Part shown: one piece after another, positions 51,076 to 58,880 of the stretch | Layout: each line of letters starts with the position of its first letter | Position numbering within the stretch: the first letter of the stretch is position 1 | Source: VAXT01 sp963827725 | GTDB taxonomy: Bacteria > Actinomycetota > Thermoleophilia > Gaiellales > Gaiellaceae | Direction of reading: 5' to 3' | Assembly: GCA_963827725.1 (NCBI GenBank) | Contig: CAWHBM010000001.1 | Location: 1,488,001 to 1,552,000, forward strand | Length of the DNA: 64,000 bases | Notes under the pieces: generated by a model | Told to the model about the DNA's origin: nothing | The model's input: the letters and a program-made list of their open reading frames with translations, nothing else | Database searches by the model: none | Translations under genes and position numbers: made by a program

Positions 51076-51872
51076 CGCGTCGTCACCTCGTCCTCGATGC
51101 GTGCCGTGTACTTCTCGAAGGCGAGCGTGTCCGTCGAGAACTGGATGATCTTCTCCTGGCCGTGGAACGGGTACTTGCGCCACACGTCCACGTGCGTCCC
51201 GGTGACCTCGACGAGGTTGTAACAGGGCCTCGTGTTGCCCCGGAGCCGCAGCGACGAGACCGTCCCGGTGTTGACGACGAACAGATCCTCGAGCCGCCAC
51301 GCATACGGGACGTGCTTGTGGCCTGAGAGGACGAGATCGACTCCGGCGCGCTGCAGGCACTCGATGAGGTCGCCGGCGTCGTAGACGATGTTTCGCTCGC
51401 GGCCGGTTCCCGGCACGGGGAGCAGGTGATGGTGGAGCACGAAGATCCGCAGGTCGGCGGCCGGCCGGAACTGCTCCTCGATCCAGGCGTACTGGACGCG
51501 CCCGACCTGTCCATGGTCGAGATCGGGCTCGCTGGAGTCGACGGCGACGACGGTCACGCCGTCCTTGTGCAGGACGGAGTTGCGTGCGCCGAAAAGCTGC
51601 TCGAAATGGACGTAGCCGACGTTCCGCGAGTCGTGGTTTCCGGGCACGACGACGAGCGCCTCGCACTCGATTCGGTCGAGGTAGGCCTTGGCCTGGGCGA
51701 ACTCCTGCTTGAACCCGAACGTCGTCAGATCGCCGGTGCAGATGACGAGGTCGGGCTCGAGGTCGTTGATCTCGCCGATCGCCCGTTCGATGAGGCTCGG
51801 CACGAAATACGGCCCTCCGCAGTGGATGTCCGAGATGTGCGCGATCTGGAAGACGCGATCAGCCGCCGGCAT
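51072..51872 (-). CDS. Calcineurin-like metallophosphoesterase
   Basis: A 266-residue protein with all dinuclear-metal motifs: HISDIHCG, ICTGDLTTFG, PGNHDSRN, LHHHLLPV and LSGHKHVPYAW. It could be a 3',5'-cyclic-nucleotide phosphodiesterase or, given its position as first gene of the cDPG operon, an enzyme of cyclic phosphoglycerate turnover. The latter is inference. ATG 51872 is used; a GTG eight codons upstream is possible. Confidence 0.9.
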   Translation of the reverse strand: MPAADRVFQIAHISDIHCGGPYFVPSLIERAIGEINDLEPDLVICTGDLTTFGFKQEFAQAKAYLDRIECEALVVVPGNHDSRNVGYVHFEQLFGARNSVLHKDGVTVVAVDSSEPDLDHGQVGRVQYAWIEEQFRPAADLRIFVLHHHLLPVPGTGRERNIVYDAGDLIECLQRAGVDLVLSGHKHVPYAWRLEDLFVVNTGTVSSLRLRGNTRPCYNLVEVTGTHVDVWRKYPFHGQEKIIQFSTDTLAFEKYTARIEDEVTTR

Positions 51873-51938
51873 GGTCGAAGCATACGTCCGAGCCACGCGA
51901 TGCGGGCCTATCCGAGGCCGTTGCTATCCTGATTGCAG

Positions 51939-52307
51939 ATGGCCTCAGAAGTGCCTGATTTCCAGGCATATTGCGGGCGGGGGGTTCCGCGCTTCGCAAA
52001 CGACGTAGAGCTCGAGTGCGCAAAGCTGCTCGACTACTACCGCGTGCCCTGGGACTACGAGCCGACGACCTTCGTCCTCGAGCGGGCCGCGGACGGAACT
52101 GTCGTCGAGGCCTTCAAGCCCGACTTCTATCTTCCGGAGCAGGATCTCTACCTGGAGCTGACGGTGATGAAGCAGTCCCTCGTGACGAGGAAGAACCGGA
52201 AGCTGCGCAAGATTCGGCAGCTCTACCCGGACATTCGGATCAAGCTCTTCTACAAGCGCGACATCCAGCGCCTGGCCGAGCGATACAGACTCGATCTCGC
52301 CTCATAG
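51939..52307 (+). CDS. Small PD-(D/E)xK nuclease-like protein preceding hpt
   Basis: A 122-residue protein: MASEVPDFQAYCGRGVPRF, then KPDFYLPEQDLYLELTVMK, which resembles a degenerate PD-(D/E)xK core, followed by a basic helix TRKNRKLRKIRQLYP and IKLFYKRDIQRL. A nuclease fold is suggested but not proven; the final lysine position is uncertain. The ATG lies close behind a TATCCT hexamer at 51924, so the mRNA may be nearly leaderless. The stop overlaps the first codon of hpt. Confidence 0.75.
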   Translation: MASEVPDFQAYCGRGVPRFANDVELECAKLLDYYRVPWDYEPTTFVLERAADGTVVEAFKPDFYLPEQDLYLELTVMKQSLVTRKNRKLRKIRQLYPDIRIKLFYKRDIQRLAERYRLDLAS

Positions 52308-52840
52308 AAACCGACGGCCGCGTCGGGGAGATCTATCTCTCCGCGGAGGAGATCCGGACGCGCGTGGCGGAGCTCGGGGCAGAGATCGCGCGTGACTACG
52401 AGGGCCGCGAGCCCGTGCTCGTCGCCTCGCTGAAGACGAGCGTCTTCTTCCTCGCCGACCTCTCGCGGGCGATTCCCATCCCCCACGCGATCGACTTCAT
52501 CGCGCTCGCCGGCTACGGCGGGAAGACGACCAAGTCGGGCGTGCGGCTCCTCAAGGACCTCGACGTCACGATCGAGGGCCGTGACGTCCTCCTCGTCGAG
52601 GACGTCGTCGACACCGGTCTGACGCTCAATCACGTCTGCCGCACGTTCGCGCTTCGCGAGCCGGCCTCGCTCGCCGCCGTGGCGTTCCTCGATCGCCCCT
52701 ACCGGCGGCTCGTGGACGACCTCCCTGTCCGCTACGTCGGGTTCACGGTCCCCGACGAGTTCTTCGTCGGCTATGGCTTCGACCTCGACGAGCGCTACCG
52801 ACACCTGCCGGACCTGCACCTGGCTCAGGGCGCGGGCTAG
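52304..52840 (+). CDS. hpt: Hypoxanthine phosphoribosyltransferase (start unresolved)
   Basis: Purine salvage, making IMP or GMP from base and PRPP. The PRPP loop is LLVEDVVDTGLTL. ASLKTSVFFLADL, GYGGKTTKSG and the C-terminal VPDEFFVGYGFDLDERYRHLPD are typical. No ATG, GTG or TTG lies at the expected N-terminus (IETDGRVGEIYLSAEEI). The coordinate given begins at an ATA overlapping the upstream stop. Either a rare start is used, or an indel hides a fusion with the nuclease-like gene upstream. The enzyme identity is secure; the 5' end is not. Confidence 0.88.
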   Translation: METDGRVGEIYLSAEEIRTRVAELGAEIARDYEGREPVLVASLKTSVFFLADLSRAIPIPHAIDFIALAGYGGKTTKSGVRLLKDLDVTIEGRDVLLVEDVVDTGLTLNHVCRTFALREPASLAAVAFLDRPYRRLVDDLPVRYVGFTVPDEFFVGYGFDLDERYRHLPDLHLAQGAG

Positions 52841-52846
52841 CTCACC

Positions 52847-54013
52847 TTAGAGGTAGCCGAGCGGATCGACCGGGGATCCGTTGACGCGGACCTCGTAGTG
52901 GAGGTGCGGGCCGAAGCAGTGCCCTGTGCAGCCGACGTAGCCGAGCACCTGGCCCTGCGAGACGCTCCCGCCGCCGACGGAGATGCTCGACTGGTGGGCA
53001 TACGCCGTCGAGAGCCCACCGCCGTGGTCGACGATGACGAGGTTCCCGTAGCCGCCCATCCAGCCGGCGAAGATGACCGTCCCGCTCGCCGACGAATGGA
53101 TCGGAGTTCCGTAACCGACTCCGATGTCGATGCCCGCGTGCAACCGGCCCCAGCGCTGGCCGAACGGGCTCACGACCGGGCCGCTCACCGGCCAGATGAG
53201 GCCGCTCGCCGACGGGCTCGAGTCGTAGCTCGATGAGCCCGCCGTTTGGATCTGCGCGGTCACCGCCCCGTAGGACGCCTGGAGGCCGGCGACCTCGTGC
53301 AGGAACTCCTCCTTGCTGTGCTGCACGTCGGCGAGCTGGTCTTTCTTTTGGCCCTTGGCCGCGGAGAGGCCCCGCTCGCTGATCAGCAGCCGCTGCTTCT
53401 CGCTCCTCACCTGCGCGGTCCGGACGGAGATCGTCCGCGTCACCGTCGCAACCTTGTCGCGCGTCACCCTCGTCTTCTCGCGCGCATCGTGCACGCGAAC
53501 CTTCGCGCCGTTTACCTGGTTCGTGATCCGCACGTCCTGCGCGGCGAGATCCTGGACGTAATCGACCTGGTCGAGAAAGTCACTCAGGCTCTCGGTGGAG
53601 AGCAGGACGTCGAGCGTCGTCGGGTCATCGGCTTGGTAGAGCTCGATCAGCCGACGATTGATCCTGTCGACCGAGATCGAGTACTGCCGGTTGAGGAAGT
53701 CGAGGTGCTCGGTCTGAGCGCGGAAGAGGCTCTGGATGCGGTCGAGCTTCTCCTGCTGGAGCGCGAGGTCTCGCTCGAGAGTGCTGAGCTTCGCGGAGAC
53801 GCCGCCGACCTGTGCTTCGAGAGTGCGGATGCGCCCCTCGATCGACCCGATCTCCGACGAGAGCGCCGCCTCCCGGGCCTCGGCCGCAGCGATCTTCGCC
53901 TGCAGCGAGGAGATTCGGTCAGTCGTGGACTGGGCGCGCGCCTGCTGGCCCAGCGCGGCCGGGAGGGCGACGATAAGCGTAAGGAGAAGGCCTAGGGCGA
54001 GGCGTCGAGCCAT
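52847..54013 (-). CDS. Secreted coiled-coil M23 peptidoglycan endopeptidase
   Basis: A 388-residue exported protein: signal peptide at 1-27 (LLLTLIVALPAALGQQARA), two long coiled-coil blocks (about 30-115 and 165-255), and a C-terminal LytM/M23 zinc peptidase domain (HAGIDIGVGYGTPI; YAHQSSISV; HCFGPHLHYEV). The layout matches EnvC/RipA-type regulators and hydrolases of septal peptidoglycan. The zinc ligands appear intact, so it is probably catalytically active. A TAGAAT hexamer at about 54075 on this strand may be the -10. Confidence 0.92.
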   Translation of the reverse strand: MARRLALGLLLTLIVALPAALGQQARAQSTTDRISSLQAKIAAAEAREAALSSEIGSIEGRIRTLEAQVGGVSAKLSTLERDLALQQEKLDRIQSLFRAQTEHLDFLNRQYSISVDRINRRLIELYQADDPTTLDVLLSTESLSDFLDQVDYVQDLAAQDVRITNQVNGAKVRVHDAREKTRVTRDKVATVTRTISVRTAQVRSEKQRLLISERGLSAAKGQKKDQLADVQHSKEEFLHEVAGLQASYGAVTAQIQTAGSSSYDSSPSASGLIWPVSGPVVSPFGQRWGRLHAGIDIGVGYGTPIHSSASGTVIFAGWMGGYGNLVIVDHGGGLSTAYAHQSSISVGGGSVSQGQVLGYVGCTGHCFGPHLHYEVRVNGSPVDPLGYL

Positions 54014-54095
54014 CAGGAAGCCGTTTCGCGGCAGCGACAGACGTCCCTGCCTGTCGGAAAAGTTGCTGCATTCTAGCGATTCCTGCGGATGGGGC

Positions 54096-54956
54096 CTACT
54101 GCGGGCCCGGCTCCGGCACCGTGGGCTGCTGCGGCCGATCCCCCTCGTCAGGCGGTGGAAACGGCTCTGGAACCTGGGCCGGCTCGGGGGGCTGGCCCTC
54201 GTCGGGCGGCGGATAGGGCTCTGGCACCGTCGCGGGCTCCGGCACCGGGCTGGGCGCCTCTTCGCCTCCCGGGAGAACCCGTGTCGCCTGAACCTGGAGC
54301 TGGGCCCGGCTGATGCGCTCCTGCGCCTCCATCGTCACGGTTGCCATTTGTGCCTCCTTCTCCTTGATCGTTTCGTCGAGGTCCTGGATCCGCTGCTTCA
54401 GCTGCATCGTCGCCGATTGGTTTCCTTCGTAAACCGCCTCGCCGAGCTCGCGAAGGTATCCGCTCCGCTCAGCGACGCGCTCACCGACCTCGCGCCGCAG
54501 TCGTGCGAGCTCGATCCTCGCGTTGCCGTGGGCCGCAACCGTCTCGACCGCAGCGCCGGCCCTTGCGCGTACGGACTCGATCGCTGCGAGCGACGCCCGC
54601 CCGACACCCGAGGCCTCGCCCGGAAGCCGGCGCATCTGGGAGACGAAGGCGGTGAGCACGAAGATGGCCACCCCGAGAACGATCAACCCCCATGGCCAGC
54701 GGCCGGTCGCAAAGAGGCCGATTGCCGAGCCGAAGGCGGCACCGCCGATCACGATCAGGATCGTTGACGGCGGGACGCCGAACAACCGCCTCTCGGCAAC
54801 TTGCGCCTGCACCGGTACCGGCCCGGTCTCGCTCGGCGGCACCTCCTGCACCGCCGTTTCTCCGGAGGCCGGGTCCGCGCGGGAGCCGCACTCCGGGCAG
54901 AAGCGAGCCTTGGCCGGCAGCTTGGCGCCGCAGCTCGTGCACTCAGCCTTTCGCAC
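54096..54956 (-). CDS. Zinc-ribbon membrane protein with coiled coil and proline-rich tail
   Basis: A 286-residue protein: a zinc-ribbon CTSCGAKLPAKARFCPECG at residues 6-24, two membrane segments around 70-115 (TILIVIGGAAFGSAIGLF; GLIVLGVAIFVLTAF), a coiled coil (about 150-245), and repeated PEP(Y/F)PPPDEG at the C-terminus. The GTG start lies inside the ccmI 3' end with GGGCGGG upstream. Function is unknown. It is the third zinc-ribbon, membrane- or coil-type protein in the window. Confidence 0.8.
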   Translation of the reverse strand: MRKAECTSCGAKLPAKARFCPECGSRADPASGETAVQEVPPSETGPVPVQAQVAERRLFGVPPSTILIVIGGAAFGSAIGLFATGRWPWGLIVLGVAIFVLTAFVSQMRRLPGEASGVGRASLAAIESVRARAGAAVETVAAHGNARIELARLRREVGERVAERSGYLRELGEAVYEGNQSATMQLKQRIQDLDETIKEKEAQMATVTMEAQERISRAQLQVQATRVLPGGEEAPSPVPEPATVPEPYPPPDEGQPPEPAQVPEPFPPPDEGDRPQQPTVPEPGPQ

Positions 54957-55275
54957 GGACCCGCCCTTCGTCGTTCGACTCGGCGCGGAGCTCCAGGGCG
55001 CGCAGCGCCTCCGCAACGCGTTGTCGTAGCGGCCCAACGAGCTCACGATAGTCCTCGTCCGAAACCTTCCCGGTCCTGTGGTCGAACTCGAGCTCCTTCA
55101 GCGCGGCCAGGGCACGATCGCGGTTCTCCGCCTGCTCGAGAGCCCGCCGCTCGAGCGGCCCGAGCTCGTCCAGCACATCGCTCTTCGGAGCAGGCTCTCG
55201 GAGAAAGGGGAGCGCCACATAGACCACGCAGACAACGGTGAGCAGCCCGCCCACGACGAACGCGAGCGCGGTCAT
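54943..55275 (-). CDS. CcmI-like cytochrome c biogenesis protein (short)
   Basis: A 110-residue protein with one N-terminal membrane segment (FVVGGLLTVVCVVYVALPFL) and a helical cytoplasmic part with EQAENRDRALAALKELEFD and GKVSDEDYRELVGPL, the CcmI N-terminal pattern. It lacks the TPR domain of proteobacterial CcmI. The start overlaps the ccmF stop by four bases. Confidence 0.82.
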   Translation of the reverse strand: MTALAFVVGGLLTVVCVVYVALPFLREPAPKSDVLDELGPLERRALEQAENRDRALAALKELEFDHRTGKVSDEDYRELVGPLRQRVAEALRALELRAESNDEGRVRAKG

Positions 55276-57267
55276 GCCCGTGCGAGCGCGCGGAACTCGC
55301 GGTACCTGGCCGCGAGGCGCCGCTGCTCGGCCGCGCTCGGCCAGAGCGCCACGATCGCACCCGCCAGGAAGATGAAGCCGGCCAGCCAGATCAGGTTCAC
55401 GAGCGGCTTCACGAACACCTTGAAGACGACGGTCCCGTTCGGGCTGATGTCATCCGCGATCACGAAGAGATCCTCGCCCGTCAGAGGGTCGCTGCGGATC
55501 GCAACCTCGTTCGAGATCTGATCCTCTGCGCGATAGTTGTTCTTCCCCGGTGCGAGTGTGCCGAGCGAGCTGCCGCGGCGCTCGACGTCCAGCAGAGCGC
55601 GAAACTCGGTCGCATTCGGCCCTTCGCGCCTGACGAGTCGGTTGTACGTCAAGCGATAGTCGCCGATCGCCATCGTCTGGCCGGAGCTCAGCGTCTGCTC
55701 TCTGACCGAGTCGTACGCGCTCGAGCCGACGACGCCGATCGCAAAGAGGACGATCGAGGCGTGCACGATGTATCCGCCGTAGCGCCGGCGGTTGCGCGCG
55801 ACGAGCTCAGCGAAGGCCGAGAGCCAGGAGCCGCCGGCGAGCGCCTTTCTCGCCCGGGTGCCGCGAGCAAACTCGTAGCCGATCGAGGCGAGCACGAAGG
55901 CGGAGAACGTGTACGCGACAAGGCCGATCCGGGACGAGCCCGCGCCGAGGAGCAGCAGGACGGCCCCGACGCCGAGCGCAATCCCGGCGGGCCAGGCGAA
56001 GCTCCGGCCGAGCGAGCGAAGAGACGCCCGCCGCCACGCGACGAGCGGTCCGATCCCCATCAAAAGGAGCAGCGGTATCCCGAAGACCCGCAGGAAGAAG
56101 TTGTAGTACGGGCTGCTGACGGTGATCTGCTCGCCGCGCACCGCGTCGGACAGGATCGGAAAGAGGACGCCCCAGAGGATCGTCAGGCACAGCGCGACGA
56201 GCAGCAGGTTGTTGTAGAGGAACGTCGCCTCGCGCGAGACGAGCGACTCCATCCGCGTCTTCGAGCGCAGCAGCGGCAGGCGCGAGACGACGAGCGCGAT
56301 CGACCCGAGCGTGATCAGGCAGATGAACCCGAGAAACCACGGTCCGAGCGGGCTCTGCGTGAACGAGTGGATCGAGCTGACGATGCCCGACCGGGTGAGG
56401 AACGTCCCGAAGAGCGCCAGGCAGAAGGCGAGGATGACGAGCAGCATGTTCCAGACCTTCAACATCCCGCGCTTCTCCTGGATCATCACCGAGTGGAGGA
56501 ACGCGGTCGCCGCGAGCCACGGCATCAGCGCGGCGTTCTCGACCGGGTCCCACGCGTAGTAGCCGCCCCAGCCGACCTCGACGTATGCCCAGTGGGCGCC
56601 GAGCAGCTGGCCGAAGCCGAGCGCCGTCCACGCGAAGAGCGTCCAGCGGCGCGTGGCGACGATCCAGAGCTCGTCGGTCCGTCGCGCGAGCAGCGCGCCC
56701 ATCGCGAAGGCGAACGGGATCGTCAGCCCCACGAAGCCGAGGTACAGCGTCGGCGGGTGGATCATCATGTACGGGTTCTGGAGGCTCGGATTGAGGCCGC
56801 CGCCGTCGGCGGGAGCGACCTGGGTCACGAACGGGCTCGAGACGGCGACGAGCATGAAGGCGAAGAACGTCGTCACGAGGCCGAGCACGGGCACGACCCA
56901 CGGGAGGATGCTCGGCCCGCTCCGGCGGCCGAATGCGACAGCGGCGGCGGAGAAGCCCGTCAGCACGAGCAGCCAGAGGAGCAGCGAGCCTTCCTGGCCG
57001 CCCCAGAACGCGGAGATCGTGTACGGCGTCGGTAGCTCGATCGCTCGTGTGGTCGGCGACGTAGACGAACGAGAAGTCGTTGCGCAGGAGCGCCGTCAGC
57101 AGGACCGCCGAGGCCACTGCCGCCGCGCCGAACGCGGCGAGGAGCGCGTTCTGAGCCGAGCGGGCCAGGCGCCTGCGCCGGGTCGCCGCCGCGTAGACCC
57201 CGGCGACGAGCGCGTACAGCGCCAGACCGAGGCAGAGGGCGAGCGCCGCGCGCCCGAGCTCTGGCAT
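55272..57267 (-). pseudogene. ccmF: Cytochrome c heme lyase subunit CcmF, frameshifted
   Basis: Polytopic membrane protein attaching heme to apocytochrome c. The N-terminus (MPELGRAALALCLGLALYALV to FVYVADHTS) is in one frame. From PTPYTISAFWGGQEGSLLLW onward it is in another, with the tryptophan-rich signature GWGGYYAWDPVENAALMPW, HSVMIQEKRGMLKVWN and GTFLTRSGIVSSIHSF. The break lies near 57038-57048, where one or two bases appear to be missing. Otherwise about 665 residues and complete. Probably an assembly error. Confidence 0.88.
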
Positions 57268-57668
57268 TACGCCGTCTTCTTAGGCGTGTACTTCGACGGG
57301 CACTTCGTCCGCAGCGAGTCGCGCTTCGCCACGAAGACGCCGCTTTGCAGCCGTCCTTCCATCCTCACTTCGCGGCCGACCTTGAACTGGTCGGGAACCG
57401 AGCCGCGGTAGACCACTGGAACGCGCACCGCGCCGCCCTCGACGTCCTGAACGCGGAAGCGGAGGCCCTGCGCATCGTGGCCGCCACCCGTGCTCGGTCC
57501 CACGACTGTGCCGACGAGCGCTACCTCGCCTGTGCGGCCCTTGAGCTGGCTGGGCTGGATCGAGGGCGTGCCGCCTGCGACCGAGACGTAGAGCAGGAAG
57601 ATCGCGAGCGCCGCTGCGACGGAGAGCGCTACGACGAGCCGAACAGGACTTCCCGAGGGGCGAGCCAC
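57267..57668 (-). CDS. ccmE: Heme chaperone CcmE, CXXXY variant
   Basis: A 133-residue OB-fold protein with an N-terminal membrane anchor (VVALSVAAALAIFLLYVSVAGG). The heme-binding residue is normally a histidine in LxxHDE. Here the segment is TKCPSKYTPK, with Cys123 and Tyr127, the CXXXY type known from archaea and some anaerobic bacteria. The stop overlaps the ccmF ATG (TAATG). Heme would be attached through cysteine rather than histidine. Confidence 0.9.
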   Translation of the reverse strand: MARPSGSPVRLVVALSVAAALAIFLLYVSVAGGTPSIQPSQLKGRTGEVALVGTVVGPSTGGGHDAQGLRFRVQDVEGGAVRVPVVYRGSVPDQFKVGREVRMEGRLQSGVFVAKRDSLRTKCPSKYTPKKTA

Positions 57669-57690
57669 CCGGAAAGTGTAGCCCTGTGTC

Positions 57691-57939
57691 TTAGGCGGCC
57701 CGACGCATGGCCGGCGTCGCGCGCCGCGGCGGAATCCGGTAGCCGTGGTCCTCGCACAGGCTGCCGGGCTGCTCTTCGGTCAAGGCGTCGCAGTACCCCT
57801 TGCCGTACGCCGCCCGCATGAAGGCGGCGACGACGTCGAGGTTCCACTCCTGGACATCGGCGGCCTCACGCCAGAGATCGGTGAGGCGGAGGTCGATGTC
57901 CAGTTCTAAGAGGTCGATTCGGGTTGGGCGCTTGGCCAT
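57691..57939 (-). CDS. Small hypothetical protein
   Basis: An 82-residue soluble protein starting MAKRPTRIDLLELDIDLRL, with a helical middle (EWNLDVVAAFMRAAYGKGYCDAL) and CEDHGYRIPPRR near the end. No family is recognised. An upstream in-frame start at 58083 would be antisense to the TIM-barrel gene and is rejected. It is divergent from that gene. Confidence 0.68.
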   Translation of the reverse strand: MAKRPTRIDLLELDIDLRLTDLWREAADVQEWNLDVVAAFMRAAYGKGYCDALTEEQPGSLCEDHGYRIPPRRATPAMRRAA

Positions 57940-57994
57940 GCCTGGAAGGGTAGGACCCGTGTCGGACGGCACGCTGAGCGCTAGCGTTGGCCGC

Positions 57995-58880
57995 ATGGGA
58001 AAGCTCCGATATGGCCCTGCCCGGGTTCCTTCGCGGGAAAGCCCTGAGAAGGCCGTCGAGATCCTCGTCGAACGCGGGTACACGGCCTGCGAGATCGACT
58101 TCGCGAGCGGGTTCTGGATGGATTACCCGTGGGCTGAGGAGTTCGGCAAGCTGGCGCGCCGGCGGCGAATCGCTCTCTCCGTCCATGCTCCGATCGCGGG
58201 CTTCATGGGGCACGTCGAGCGGGACAGGAAGCACGCGATGGCGGTGGGGATGCTCGATCACTCGGCCGGGATCGCGAAGACCGCCGGAGCCGAGCCGGTC
58301 GTCTTCCACCCGGGCTTCCTCCTGGGCCGCACGCGCAAGCGCGCACTCGCCCAGGTGGTCGAGCAGCTCGCCGATCTACGGAAGCGGCTCGAGGCGAAAG
58401 ACCGCGGCGTTCCGTTCGGCGTGGAGGTCATGGGCCGCGTCCGCGAGATCGGGAGCCTCGACGACATCGTCCACATCGCGACGCAAGCAGCCCTGGGTGC
58501 GACCGGTCATCGACTTCGCGCATCTCCACGCCGTCACCGACGGCGCGTTCACGACGGTCAAGGCGTTTCACGACGTCCTCTCGGCCGCGAACAAGACGCT
58601 GCCCCGAGGCGCCCCGTTCCACATCCACTTCTCCGACATCGCCTACGCGAACCGAAACGAGTCGAAGCACCTGCCCTACGGCGAAGGGACGCTCCGGGCC
58701 GAGCCGCTCGGGAAGGCGCTCGCCCGCTTCGCGCGGCCTGCGACCGTGATCACCGAGTCACCGGACGAGGAGTCGAATCAGGCGATCCGGGCCGAGCTCT
58801 TCGCCGTGGGGAGGAGCTCCTCGCGCCGCTCTTCGAGGGGCACCGCTTCGTCCTCGCGCCCTCGTTCGCGCAGGAACTGA
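57995..58880 (+). pseudogene. Xylose isomerase-like TIM-barrel / endonuclease IV-like protein, frameshifted
   Basis: MGKLRYGPARVPSRESPEKA to GVEVMGRVREIGSLDDIVHIATQA is in one frame. From VRPVIDFAHLHAVTDGAFTTVKAF through FHIHFSDIAYANRNESKHLP, YGEGTLR and VITESPDEESN is in another; the break is near 58485-58495. The metal-ligand pattern (HAPIAGF, VFHPGFLLG, VEVMG, DFAHLHA, HIHFSD, TESPD) is that of AP endonuclease 2/endonuclease IV-like proteins. The last roughly 100 bases overlap the convergent regulator gene, and the exact end is uncertain. Confidence 0.75.

Noticed and set aside
54014..54095. Riboswitch (for example a c-di-AMP type) before the M23 peptidase
   Set aside because: Only about 80 bases, without recognisable aptamer core motifs; too short to support a call.
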